From Rhododendron vialii (Eukaryota; Streptophyta; Magnoliopsida; Ericales; Ericaceae): a DNA stretch of 64,000 bases. Under the pieces are notes generated by a model. It was given only the letters and a program-made list of their open reading frames with translations, was not told where the DNA came from and made no database searches. The position numbers were made by a program, and so were the translations under genes. The DNA lies in contig NC_080557.1 in assembly GCF_030253575.1 (NCBI RefSeq), positions 3,281,001-3,345,000 on the forward strand. Reading direction: 5' to 3'. Below, in pieces: positions 10,986-23,055 of the stretch; within the stretch, counting starts at the first letter, position 1; every line of letters starts with the position of its first letter.

Positions 10986-11844
10986 GTCATCCCTCAATTA
11001 GAGGTTGGTGGAGGGGCCGATCTAAATTTCAGTGGGCGGAAGGCCATTCAGGAATTGCATTGAATTATTGTTAATTGCATGGTTTTTTGTGGCACTTTTG
11101 TCTCAAATCAAATCAAAACTACCACTACTTACAACTCATAATACCAAGGACGGAAACTTGGAAATTAAAATAATTTCATGCAGTGACATGATTGTGGGAT
11201 ATTAAATTTTCATTGCATAAATTTTGAAATTCAACATGAATTTACATTCAAATACTAGAAGAATCTCTAACAAAAAATGCAAAGTCACTTTCTGTGTATT
11301 TAATTCCTACAAACGCGAGGATTGTGTTGTAAATTTATACAGTAAAAAACAAGATGAGCGCGTATTTTTGTATTCGTTTGCTCAATAGATGTGAGTCGTT
11401 CTTATTGGCGGTGCTTGCCCTAGCCTCCCCCATGTTATAAATTTGGAAGAATTGCACAAGATACCCCATATAAATATAGTATAATTTCTTTATAAAATTA
11501 ATCTCACAAAATTCATGCAATTGGCCTCCCCATAACTAAGAACGGAATTATATAGAACTTATCTCAAAGTCTTAGTCTAATAGATTTTCATTTTACTTTA
11601 TAGTGGTTCATACATCATATTCCTTCTATCAATAGTCATACACAATGAAATTAAGAGTTATATAGGAAGTGGAGATTTCAATGTCTAACAAGTCACAATG
11701 AGTACCAAATAAAAAGATACAAATAAAAATTTAAAAACAAGCCAGTATTTGTTTTTCGGATGAACGTATGTATATAGAAATGTTAAGCTGAAATGTAATA
11801 GGACTACATAAAAAATTAGCACGGAAACTTTAAAATAAACATAT
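10986..11844. other. Intergenic DNA, no gene seen
   Basis: AT-rich sequence without recognisable coding or repeat structure beyond short A/T runs. Confidence 0.4.
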
Positions 11845-11853
11845 TTATATCAC

Positions 11854-12085
11854 GAATTTTTTTCCAGTGCCGAACGGGTACCATGTGGTGCCTGCTCGCG
11901 AATCCAAGCCGTCAATTCTGTGTTTGAGCGGCTTAGATTTGGAGAGAGAAAAAAGAGAGAGAAAGTGTTAGGGTGAGAGGAGAGAGAGGGTTTCAATCCG
12001 AGCCGTCCAAAAGTGTATTGGACGGCTTGGATACGCCGAGCGGGTACCACGTAGGATATACCCACTCGGCACTGAAAAATCTCTC
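11854..12085. mobile_element. MULE-type MITE with 9-bp target duplication
   Basis: It starts gaatttttttccagtgccg and ends cggcactgaaaaatctctc. The 9-bp repeat ttatatcac flanks it (11845-11853 and 12086-12094). Inner inverted blocks (ccaagccgtc / gacggcttgg) would give a long hairpin. Confidence 0.8.
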
Positions 12086-12094
12086 TTATATCAC

Positions 12095-13377
12095 TATGTA
12101 AAGTATTCTTAATGGTGTTAGATAATTGACAACCTGATCTAGAATTATCATGATCATCACAATATAATCATAAAACGAAAATTAATTAAATAATCAAGAG
12201 ACGTACCCAGATCCATTCATGTGGAACTTGAGTGATCCAATAATCCATTTGAATCATTCATTATTTTGCAAAAGCATTGAGCCCTAGGTGAATCCTAGAC
12301 AATCTTTTATAAGCAGAGAGATTACCAATTTCCTTAGTAAACATTGATATCCTATCCAAGTAAAGTCTATTTAAGAAATAATTTCTCTATTTAGTCTTAC
12401 AAGATAAGGCTTTCTTTTTCTATAACAGCATGTGCCAGCTTAAGAGCATTCAATTAATTCTGGGACCTTAAAGTTAAAAACCGAGCAAAACCTCCTGTTC
12501 GGGCTTCGTGAGATTTGAAGTTTGCGATCTCTTGGGGGCACAACTCCGTGTTTTGTGCAACTCCTTAAGATGGATTTCTCTTTGCCTCTTGAATTGTTTC
12601 TCGTTCATGGATTCCTTTTTTCTTCCTGGTTTCTGTATCACTCTATTTAATCAATAGAGTGATTAGACCCAAACAACTTTAATTAGCAATAATAGAAACA
12701 CTCGACAGTGATCGACAATCTTTTTCTGCCAATTTCGTACTGGGGATGTTGATTTCAGAAATTTAATTAGTGGAATTATAGGTTGGTAAGAATTTAATTT
12801 TCAATAATTGAAACGTTTGACAATGACGGTCCGTCTGTTCTTCTACCCGGGGGGGGGGGGGGGGGGGTGTTTATGATCTTGTAATCATGCTTAATAATAA
12901 TTATGCATTAAGTAGTGGTTGAGGAATCATACGTACATATTATGATTTATCCTACTTGTAATACAAATATAATTACGAGTCGGGTTTCTCTCCGGTCCAG
13001 TATATATACGAAGTATAATTAAAACTCGGGTTCTTTCCAGTTCATACATATTTGACCGTATTGTTTCAGCTTGTAAGTCCTACTCCTTGCCATATTTAAT
13101 TTTGATAGAAGTATTTGATCCGTAAATGTCGAAGTTGCTAAAACGTGAACTCTCCCTTTAAAAATTCATGATCGATGTGAAAACTATTGCACATGATTTC
13201 ATCACATTTGTCTTGAGAAATATATAACGATTTGTTTCTTTTGTAATTTACACATCTATGTGGTTAGATAAATTTGATGCATTTAGATCAATCTAATACT
13301 TCGAAATGATCAGTACACTTGAACTTACAAATTGAACTAAAACATTCATAACACCAAAATAAAACTATAAAACTTGC
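12095..13377. other. Intergenic DNA with a poly(G) tract
   Basis: No gene was recognised. A run of about 20 G residues lies near 12848-12867. The rest is AT-rich. Confidence 0.4.
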
Positions 13378-13382
13378 GTTGG

Positions 13383-13954
13383 TGTAAGGACTCTCACCTA
13401 GATAACACGATTATGATTAGGTATTATGGTATAATGAATAAGTTAGTCATTTTATTAGTCTTTTTAAGAAGATTTCGGTCACTCGTTGACTTAAGGGTCA
13501 TAGAAATGACTTGTCTTGACGATTCGACGGTACCTTCCAGGCAACCTTGCGGATAGCCTAGAGGTGATTTTCAAACGATTTAAATTGAACTAGTTCAGGG
13601 ATTCAGTATCGGAGGTAGAACTTCGCCCGATTCTGGCTGATATTGCGTATCGACTACGAATTAGGCCGCAGGCACGTTTCAAAGTCGAGAGGCCTGCTGG
13701 ATTAAAATTTCGAAGTTTTGGATTTTTCCTTAGAATTTCGAGAGTAGGACGATTCTTAAAATTTTCTAATTAGTCTATGGTACGAATTTGGTATTTTTCT
13801 GAGATCGAATTCCGGACAGTTTTCGTAGGCGCGCGCGCCTACACACCGAGTTTTTTTCTTCATCTTTTGCATGGACCGGTGGCATGGATGAGTCAACAAA
13901 TGTCCAAATCAAGGACACTTGTCTCAGTCCACCAACTTCGGCTGGGTCGTGACA
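13383..13954 (+). repeat. 5' LTR with 2.3-kb internal deletion
   Basis: Bases 13383-13939 match 19927-20483 without gaps. The sequence then jumps to the terminal ggctgggtcgtgaca that ends the 3' LTR. Relative to the 3' LTR, about 20484-22798 is missing, which removes the TATA box. Confidence 0.9.
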
Positions 13955-13958
13955 ATTG

Positions 13959-13970
13959 TGGTATCAGAGC
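13959..13970 (+). other. Primer-binding site for initiator Met tRNA
   Basis: TGGTATCAGAGC, four bases after the LTR end, is the standard complement to the 3' end of plant initiator Met tRNA and primes minus-strand synthesis. Confidence 0.9.
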
Positions 13971-14167
13971 TACAGTTTTGGAACTTTATTTAAAATCCAG
14001 AGTTATAGGGATTAACACATATGTATTTGCACTTTTGTGATATTTGTACAGTTAATAGGATTAAATGTAATTATGTCAACACGTATGTTGAACTTTTGGG
14101 CATTAGGCCTATGACACCTTAAAAGTTATTTTGTGATCCTGATTAGGATTGATTTTGTAATTGTAGG

Positions 14168-14740
14168 ATGGACTCCATTGACACATATGATTCATGTGGA
14201 GGTCATCACATGAGTTATCGGCGTCCACATCCGCGAGCCACTCCACTGAACCCTACCTTGTACCGTTTGAGAAATGAGATAGCTGCCGAGGAAATAGTCT
14301 ATGATGAAATCTCCCGTGTCTTCCAAGCTAGACCCATGCACCTTGAAGTGATGAATCGGGCAGAGGTTTTATACCGAGTAGAAACCCGAATGCGTATTCT
14401 TGAACTGTGTGAGCAGTATGTGCTTGACCCACAAATTTATAATAGGATCGTAAATCGAGCTGAAGGAAATGGAGACTTAGGACAATGGCCACCCCAGCAC
14501 CCAATAGCCCCTCCTGTTATTCTCCCGCCGGCACCTATGGTTGCTCCGGAGGTGCCAAACCCCGCAGCCGCACCGGAGTTTGCACCAATGGCTGCCCTTG
14601 GCGTTCCACCAATTCCTGGTCCCCTACCCGGCCATGAAGTTAATATGGAGGAAGAAGAAGACCCGGAGGAGTGGGACACCCAATCATTTGGGTCACAGGA
14701 TTCGGTCAATGGACCAGATAACAGGAAGCCACTATTTTAG
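14168..14740 (+). CDS. Extra ORF in the leader of the Tekay-like element
   Basis: A 190-codon frame that begins with ATG and lies between the primer site and gag in the same element. The N-terminal two thirds is a mixed helical region. The C-terminal part is proline- and alanine-rich (about 105-155) and then acidic, with a run of Glu and Asp near 158-168. I recognise no known domain. A pyrimidine-poor ttgtag directly precedes the start and could be a 3' splice site. Candidate functions (accessory factor, Gag N-terminal leader) are speculation. It is not part of the canonical gag, which starts at 15081 after several stops. Confidence 0.55.
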   Translation: MDSIDTYDSCGGHHMSYRRPHPRATPLNPTLYRLRNEIAAEEIVYDEISRVFQARPMHLEVMNRAEVLYRVETRMRILELCEQYVLDPQIYNRIVNRAEGNGDLGQWPPQHPIAPPVILPPAPMVAPEVPNPAAAPEFAPMAALGVPPIPGPLPGHEVNMEEEEDPEEWDTQSFGSQDSVNGPDNRKPLF

Positions 14741-15080
14741 TCAAGGAGAGTAATCGTCATACCCCTTATAGTTTGGGGATGGTTGTGTTGGTATCCTGAC
14801 CCCTTTTTGTGGTAGTCAACTCATGCAGTCAGTATTCTAGTACTTGTTGTAATGTGGTGTAAGTATGTTGATTTCATATTGTTGTAGTATGTTGAGTACT
14901 TTGATTCCATGTTGTTGTAGTAGTCTTGTATCGTTGGAAGGATGTAACTGCGAACTTGCTGATGTTATAATTAAGTATGTGGTTTTATGTGTATGATCCC
15001 TATTGTTAAATTAATCTTGTATAGATAATTGTCAACTAGTTAGTGATTGTATCCTTCTACCCTGTGTGAAGGAGAACATA

Positions 15081-18000
15081 ATGGATGCTCGTCATACTGC
15101 GTCATCAAGTCAACCGCAAGGGGACGAACGTTTAGATCGTATGGAGCGGATGATACAGGATTTAGTTGGTACGGTAGCAACTCTACAAAGAAATGCCCAA
15201 AACCAAGGCCCACCTATTCCACCACCACAAGGACCACCTATTCCACCACCACAAGGCCCACCTATTCCACCACCACAAGGACCACCTATTCCACCTCCAC
15301 AAGGACCACCTATTCCACCAGCACAAGGACCACCTACTCCGCCCCCACAAGGACCCCTGCCCCCACCTCTAAACATGCCTCCTCAACGACCAGCCGGACC
15401 CGCACGAGAAGTTAGCATTAAAGAATTTCTGAAACTGAACCCCCCAACCTTTGACGGAGAAATTAATACAATTAAGGCTGAGGCGTGGCTAGCATCACTA
15501 AGGAAAATCTTTAGAATCCTACCATGTACCGAGCAACAACAAGCGAGTTTTGCTGCTTATCAACTCCAATGAGATGCAGATGCTTGGTGGCAGATTGTAG
15601 AACCAATAGAACCAAACCTAAGTTGGACTCGCTTTGAAGCATTGTTTAGAGAGAGGTTCATTCCAAGGGCGATGCGAGATGCACTGAGTGCTGAATTTCA
15701 ACTGCTAAAGCAAGGTGAAAAGATGAATGTAGCTGAGTATGCTACTGAATTTACAAGGTTATCCCCATATGCTTCGCATTTGGTGGATAGTGAAGAGAAG
15801 AAGACAAGGAGGTTTGAAGATGGATTGAGGCCAGATATTGCAGCGGCAATTAAACCTATGAGGCTGGAAACGTATGCACAAGTGTTTGATCGAGCGGTGA
15901 TAGTGGAGCAAGGGAAAATATCTCTCCGCCAGTTTCATGATAATAAGAGGAAGGTAGGGACAAGTGGAGGAAACAACTACAATAACAGTAACAAGAAACC
16001 GAACGCTGGGAATGGAAGTCAGGGGAATCAGCAAAATAGGAATTCAGGGGGAGGAGTACCCAAATGTACGATTTGCGGGAAGAATCACTACGGGGCTTGC
16101 CGAGGCAACAATCCAGGGTGTTTCAACTGTGGACAACAAGGTCACATTCGGAAGGATTGCCCGAGGCTAACAGGGACAAATGCAATACCCGTGGGTAGAA
16201 ATCAGCAAGGTGGAGGCCAGAGGAATAACAACAACAATCAGAGGAACAACAACAATCAGAGAAACAACCACAACAACCTGGGGAACAATATTAACCGCAA
16301 CAATAATCAGGGCAACCGCAATAACCATCAGGCCAATCCGAACCACGCGCAGGGGCAGAATCGAAACAACAATCAGGGACAAGTGGCTAACAACCAACAG
16401 CAAGGAAGGGCGTTTGCATTAGTACCAGGAGATGCCAGGAATGTGGAAGCTGTGGTGGCAGGTAATATGCTAATCTGCTCAATACCAGCATATGTACTTG
16501 TAGATTCGGGATCGACACATTCGTTCGTATCGTTAAATCTAGCTGCAAAATTCCCTAAACGACCTGAACCACTAGGGTATCAATTACTAATACAACAACC
16601 CCAGCATAAAAGCACCATTTGTTCTTCGATTCTTAGAAACTGCGATGTTAAAATAGGGGACCATCGATTACCCGTCGATCTAGTACTTATGGACATAGGG
16701 CATTTTGACGTTATTCTCGGTATGGATTGGCTATCCAAGAACTTCGCAACAATCGATTGTAATCGGAAGATTGTAGACTTTCAAGATCCGAGTCGAGAGA
16801 AGTTTCAATTCAAAGGGAGCGAAATAATCATACCACCCTATTTAATCTCCACCATTAGTGCCCGACGTCTTTTGAGACGTAAGTGCGTGGGATACCTGTG
16901 TAATGTGATTGATACAACCGCGTCTAGTCCCACAATGTCCGACATTCCCATAGTTTGCGATTTTCCGGAGGTATTTCCGGAAGACCTTCCAGGAACCCCT
17001 ATTGAGCGAGAGATAGAATTCACTATTGAAGTAGCACCTGGAACCCAACCTATCTTTAAGGCACCGTACCGAATGGCACCCTCAGAATTGAAGGAATTGA
17101 AGGTACAGCTGCAAGAGCTATTGGAGAAGGGATTTATCCGACCTAGTACTTCACCATGGGGTGCGCCTGTTCTATTTGTAAAAAAGAAAGACGGAACTAT
17201 GAGGTTGTGCATCGATTATCGAGAACTTAACAAAGTCACGATTAAGAACAAGTATCCGTTACCACGGATTGACGATCTATTCGATCAACTACAAGGAGCT
17301 CAAGTTTTCTCAAAAATTGATCTGCGCTCGGGATATCATCAATTGAAAGTGAAGAAGGAAGATGTGGGGAAAACTGCTTTTCGTACTCGATATGGCCACT
17401 ACGAATTTCTGGTTATGCCATTCGGAGTGACGAACGCACCTGCAGCGTTCATGGATTTAATGAATCGAGTGTTTTCAAAGTATCTTGATGATTTTGTTAT
17501 CATTTTCATCGACGATATTCTGATTTATTCGAAAGATGAGGAACAACATGCAAAACACTTGCAAATTGTCTTAGAGACACTACGGGAGAAAAGGTTGTAT
17601 GCCAAATTCAAGAAATGTGAATTTTGGCTGAAGAGCGTAGTGTTTTTAGGGCATATAATTGGAGAAGATGGGATATCCGTAGACCCGGCTAAGATCGAAG
17701 CCATACAAAACTGGCCGAGACCAACCACCGCAACAGAAGTTCGAAGCTTTTTAGGGCTAGCAGGGTATTATCGTAGGTTCGTGCTAGACTTTTCGAAAAT
17801 AGCCGTGCCTATGACCGAATTAACACGGAAAGGCGAACCCTTTGTGTGGACTGACAAGCGAGAAAAGTGTTTTCAAGAATTAAAGAAGAGATTAACGACT
17901 ACACCAGTACTCGCATTGCCGAATGGAGTAGAAGGATTTGCAATATACAGCGATGCCTCACGTTTGGGCTTGGGGTGTGTGTTGATGCAGCACGGGAAGG

Positions 18001-19850
18001 TAATCGCGTATGCTTCCCGGCAGCTGAAACCACATGAGAAGAATTACCCTACTCATGACCTAGAGTTAGCAGCAGTCGTTTTTGCATTGAAAATTTGGAG
18101 GCACTATTTGTATGGAGTCGAATGTGAAATTTACACAGATCACCAAAGTTTGAAGTACATTTTCACTCAAAAGGAGTTGAATCTAAGACAACGAAGATGG
18201 TTGGAACTGATTAAGGATTATCATGTCAACATTAACTATCATCCTGGAAAAGCAAACGTGGTTGCAGATGCCTTGAGTCGTAAGGCGACGGGTCAACTAA
18301 ACGGATTACTAACCGCTCAACCCGTGTTACTAGAAGAGATGAATCGGTTGGAGGTAGAAGTAGTTACCCCGGGAATGAGTACGTTCTGCGCAACAATTAC
18401 TGCACAACCTAGGATTCATGACGAGATTCAAGAGAAGCAAGGTGAAGACGAGAAGTTGGTGAAGATACGTGATGGGTTGCGTACTAAATCCGCCTCGGAT
18501 TTTTCGCTTGTAAATGAAATGTTGAAATTTCAGAATCGCATTTGTGTACCAAACCTACCTGAACTGAAACAACGAATTATGAAAGAGAGTCATGATTCTA
18601 AATTTTCCATTCATCCAGGTAGAACCAAAATGTATCAGGATCTTAAGAAAATCTATTGGTGGATGGGAATGAAGAAGGATGTGGAAAAGTTTGTGAGTAG
18701 ATGTCTTTTGTGTCAGCAAATTAAGGCGGAGCGACAGAGACCGGCAGGGTTACTACAGCCATTACCTATACCGGAAGGAAAATGGGAACATTTGACGACC
18801 GATTGGGTAATAGGGTTGCCAAGAACACCAAAGGGAAACGATTCTATTTGGGTTATTGTAGATCGTTTAACTAAGACAGCCCATTTCTTACCAGTTAAAA
18901 CTACCCATACCATGGACCAGCTGGCTGATCTTTATGTGAAAGAAATAGTACGACTACATGGAGCGCCAGTATCGATTACCTCGGATCGAGATCCCAAGTT
19001 TGCGTCGAGATTTTGGAAGAGTTTTCAAAAAGCTCTAGGGACTGAACTTCGACTTAGTACTGCATATCACCCTCAAACCGATGGACAATCTGAGAGAACT
19101 ATTCAAACGTTGGAAGATCTCTTGCGAGCATGCTCTATGGATTATCGAGGAAGTTGGGAGCAACACTTGCCACTAATTGAGTTCGCATACAATAATGGCT
19201 TTCAAGCAAGTTTGGGCATTTCGCCATTCGAGGCATTATATGGGAGACAGTGCAGAACGCCGGCATGTTGGTCTGACGTGGGAGGGGAACAACTATCAGG
19301 GCCAGATATGGTACTTGAATCTATCAATCATGTTAAGGCGATTCGAGAACGATTGAAGATTGCTCAGGCTCGACAGAAAAGCTACGCGGACTCAAAACGA
19401 AGGGAACTAGAATTTGAAGTTGGGAATCGTGTTTTCATAAAAGTATCACCTATGAAGGGGATTGTGAGATTCGGCAAAAAGGGAAAATTGAATCCGCGGT
19501 ACGTAGGACCCTTCGAGATCTTAGAAAGAGTCGGACCGGTTGCTTATCGCTTGGCATTATCGCCAGAATTGGCAAATGTTCATGACGTGTTCCACGTATC
19601 TATGTTGAGACGCTATGTTGCTGATCCTTCGCATGTTCTGGAACAGACTCCAATTGAACTTCATGATAATCTTAGTTATGAGGAGAGGCCTGTTCGTATT
19701 CTAGATCGAGGAGTGAAACAACTAAGAAGCAAAGAGATTCCACTCGTAAAGGTTTGGTGGGAAAATCAGTCCACAAGGGAGGCTACTTGGGAAGTGGAGG
19801 CCGATATGCGCAAGCGATATCCAGAACTGTTCAGTGAAGGTACTTCGTGA
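15081..19850 (+). CDS. gag-pol: gag-pol polyprotein of the Tekay-like element, one in-frame stop
   Basis: One long frame from ATG 15081 to the stop at 19850, interrupted only by TGA at 15570-15572. Gag starts with a proline-rich PPIPPPQG repeat (about 15208-15350) and continues through YQLQ/DADAWWQ and the retrotransposon gag core. An Asn/Gln-rich stretch precedes and follows the zinc knuckle [14 protein letters not shown] (about 16117-16158). Protease has DSGSTHSF (about 16504). Reverse transcriptase has FIDDILIYS (about 17506). RNase H has YSDAS (about 17946). Integrase has an HHCC finger (about 18610-18715) and a DDE core. The end (about 19680-19840) is a plant chromodomain with the VKVWW and ATWEVE motifs, which targets insertion to chromatin. 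The TGA probably replaced CGA or GGA; otherwise the element looks coding-competent. Confidence 0.93.
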
Positions 19851-19913
19851 CCTATTTCCTTTTAACTACTCTATATGCTTATATATTAGTTAATTTGGAG
19901 GACCAAATTTCCT

Positions 19914-19926
19914 AAGGAGGGAAGGA
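19914..19926 (+). other. Polypurine tract
   Basis: aaggagggaagga lies directly against the 3' LTR start and is the usual primer for plus-strand synthesis. Confidence 0.8.
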
Positions 19927-22813
19927 TGTAAGGACTCTCACCTAGATAACACGATTATGATTAGGTATTATGGTATAATGAATAAGTTAGTCATTTTATT
20001 AGTCTTTTTAAGAAGATTTCGGTCACTCGTTGACTTAAGGGTCATAGAAATGACTTGTCTTGACGATTCGACGGTACCTTCCAGGCAACCTTGCGGATAG
20101 CCTAGAGGTGATTTTCAAATGATTTAAATTGAACTAGTTCAGGGATTCAGTATCGGAGGTAGAACGTCGCCCGATTCTGGCTGATATTGCGTATCGACTA
20201 CGAATTAGGCCGCAGGCACGTTTCAAAGTCGAGAGGCCTGCTGGATTAAAATTTTGAAGTTTTGGATTTTTCCTTAGAATTTCGAGAGTAGGACGATTCT
20301 TAAAATTTTCTAATTAGTCTATGGTACGAATTTGGTATTTTTCTGAGATCGAATTCCGGACAGTTTTCGTAGGCGCGCGCGCCTACACACCGAGTTTTTT
20401 TCTTCATCTTTTGCATGGACCGGTGGCATGGATGAGTCAACAAATGTCCAAATCAAGGACACTTGTCTCAGTCCACCAACTTCTCCCTTGCCTATAAATA
20501 GGCTTGACTTGCTTGACTTGTGTTGTTCTTTTTCAAACCAAAACAAAACACATATATAGAGAGAGAGAGAGAGATCCGAGAGTGAGAGAGAGAGAGCTTA
20601 GGTACAGTTTCTCTTCTGTTTTTATCTTATTTTGTTGAATCTTAGCTGATTTGGTTTGCATGCAAGCCAAAAGGGATGCTAAGACATGTCCTGATTCTAG
20701 GACAGATTTTCTGAGCTTCAGTTTCTGCCATTTTTGACTCTTTTAAGCTACGAATTGTTACTGGGTTCCTTCAAGTAAGTTGTAGATCTTTTTGTTGGGA
20801 AGATTTAGCCACTGGAATCAACTGAAACGGATTTAAAATGAATTAGTTATGAATTTTTTCTGCAAGCTGTCCAGTGTAGGACGAATCTGGAAATTTCCCT
20901 TTTGTTTTGAGATTTATGCTTTTGTTTTGTAAAGAGAGTCACTATATTATTTTTTCTAGACTTGCATCTATGGATTAGTTAACTTTGGGATCTAGTATTA
21001 CTTTGATTGAATTAAAAATGAGTGAGTTATGCTCTTTTTGTTAAAAGGTGGCAATTTCTCCTATTTTGAGTAGTTTGTAGTCATTTTTGTGAAATTTTGC
21101 ATTATGAACTAATTTTTCTCCGAATTTTTATGAATTAATTGAACATTTACTTTTAAGATCAGAACCTAAATTTTAGTTTTTAGTCTCAAATAAATTATGA
21201 TATTACTTTTGGTTAAGCCGTTATGCTGTCGGTTTAAAACTAGTCTAGCATTTTATTATATGTATATAAATTTCTTGTGACTTTGCATGTCTTATTCTTT
21301 TCTTTATATTGAGTTGTATTTTGAATTTTTAAGTTGATTACTTAAGTCGGGTGCATCGTTTGGTGATAAATGGACGTTTGATACCAAGAACGAACCCCGA
21401 CACCTCCTATCGACTGAATAAGTTTTCTATTATCCAAAAATCATGCATGCACAAGATTTGACATAGTGTGACATGTACCAAAGTATTTACAAAAAAAAAA
21501 AAAAAAAAAGAGTTTAAATTACTATTCTGCCGTTAAGGCCATTTTGTGCCTAAACTACCACTTTCTTGTACTAACCGGTGAAGTTAATCTTTTATGTTAA
21601 TTTTCTTTGAATTTTTACTTTTGGATCAGATTTTCATTAATTTAAATTTTAAGTTGATTAAAATAGTTTGAGTCTCCTATATTAAAGGTTAATAGACTAT
21701 TTTACTCTTTGAGAGGTAATTATGTTTCTATACTTATTCTATTGACTAATTTCTCTCTCTTTTGGCTTTTAACATCTTAGTTGGTCGATGTTTGACTTTG
21801 GTCTTACTTTATGTTTAGGTTCGGGTGTGCGAGGGTGAACCAGTAGGATACGTCTAGCCTTAGCTGCATCGGCAGGACGAGAGGTGAAACATGCACTATC
21901 TTTGTCATACTTTGTTTTAATGCCTAAATCGCCTTTGCATGTTATAATGAAAAAGGAATTTCTTATGACATAATGATGAAAAGGAATATATAATTTTCTT
22001 GTCAATGCATCTGAACATGTGTCCCTACTTGAGGACGGTAAAAAGACAAAGTGGAATTGGAGTAATAAGGTTGGAGGATATTGATCAGATATCCTGATGG
22101 TTTGACGTCATTCCCTTTCATGTAGAGGTAGCTCCTCTAGATTTCTGATTGAAACTTGTTCATGGAAGATGCATGAAATCGACGAACAGAGAGGATAATC
22201 TGATGTCTTGAATATCTTGAAGGTTTTCTACTTAAAGCTAGAAATGATAAAATTTCATTTTACCGATTTAATTTGGTTTGATCAATCCATGACACAACAA
22301 GGATGGAAGAAAGAACTTGTTGTTTCTCAAGAAGTTTTTCAAGTTAAACTTTGAATTCGATGTGTCATGTTTCACACGAGCTTTAGCTTATGAATTTTCA
22401 AAATAACTCTTTTCAGGTCAACAGCAGTAGATGGACTAATCTTCGCCTAAAGTTGAAGTTCTTTTGTTGTATATATGCTCATATGTGCCGTTGTCATTAA
22501 GATCTGTTATATAGGATAGTTTTTGTTAGCCGGTTTGTCCCGGTCTATGACGACTTAAGCTGTGTAATCTATGTACTCGTATGACTTTTTGCATCCGCAC
22601 GCTAGAACTCTGGATAGTTTGCGATATGAAAGTTAGTAACTTAAAAAAAAAAAAAAATGCCACATTTTAAATCGCAAATCTTAAGTCCTTTGGCAACTAG
22701 TATGAAGGGGTTTTAAATAAATCTTCTCTTAACTGTTCACAACTTTAGACCTAGGGTGACTTAATCTCATTGGTCGGTCATTGACCCATGTCTCGTCGGG
22801 CTGGGTCGTGACA
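19927..22813 (+). repeat. 3' LTR of the Tekay-like element, full length
   Basis: A 2887-bp LTR starting TGTAAGGACT and ending GTCGTGACA. A TATA box (cctataaatagg, 20491-20502) is followed by a GA-rich leader (20560-20600), which places the transcription start near 20525. A poly(A) run lies near 21489. The short open frames inside are not gene-like. Confidence 0.88.
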
Positions 22814-22818
22814 GTTGG

Positions 22819-22935
22819 GGTCACCTCAGCCTCATCTCCATGCGTAAGTGTGTGAAAAAGTTCTAGGAGAGACTGTAAGGATTAGTCCAAGGTTCAAGCA
22901 ATGAGCCCGGGACACTCTGCTATCACCAAAAGAAA
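22819..22935 (+). mobile_element. SINE-like fragment at the 3' edge of the Ty3 element
   Basis: catgcgtaagtgtgtgaaaaag and the following gattagtccaagg tail match the repeat at 2104-2330. The 5' part is absent, so the Tekay-like element may have inserted in or beside it. Confidence 0.4.
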
Positions 22936-23055
22936 CACGTGGAGAAGAGGAGTTCATTGCTATGATTTAGAGTGAAATCAGCAATAATTTTACAACCACA
23001 CACACAAACACTAATACATGTACACTCACACAGGGGGTGGGCCCCACAGACACTG

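Larger units (their letters stand above)
13383..22813 (+). mobile_element. Ty3/gypsy LTR retrotransposon, Tekay-like, 5-bp target duplication
   Basis: The element is bounded by gttgg on both sides (13378-13382 and 22814-22818). It has LTRs starting TGTAAGGACT and ending GTCGTGACA, an initiator-Met tRNA primer site, gag-pol with a C-terminal chromodomain, and a polypurine tract. The order PR-RT-RNaseH-INT-chromodomain identifies a chromovirus. The long LTR and domain set resemble the Tekay/Del clade. The 5' LTR is 572 bp and the 3' LTR 2887 bp. The shared 557 bases differ at only three positions that I can find, so the insertion is young. Confidence 0.93.

Noticed and set aside
12848-12867. 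Long poly(G) run (another at about 48550-48577)
   Set aside because: It could form a G-quadruplex, but homopolymer runs are also prone to sequencing and assembly error. No gene or motif is tied to it.
13959-13970. tRNA-like match
   Set aside because: Only the 12-base primer-binding complement is present; no cloverleaf surrounds it. The same holds at 31667-31678 and about 46395-46406.
15208-15350. Regular 24-base repeats that could suggest a CRISPR-like array
   Set aside because: The repeats are contiguous, without spacers, and encode PPIPPPQG in the gag frame. The window is a plant nuclear genome.
15047-15415. Tyr/Ser/Thr-rich frame over the gag start
   Set aside because: It is an out-of-frame reading of the proline repeat in gag; the gag frame continues into recognised domains.
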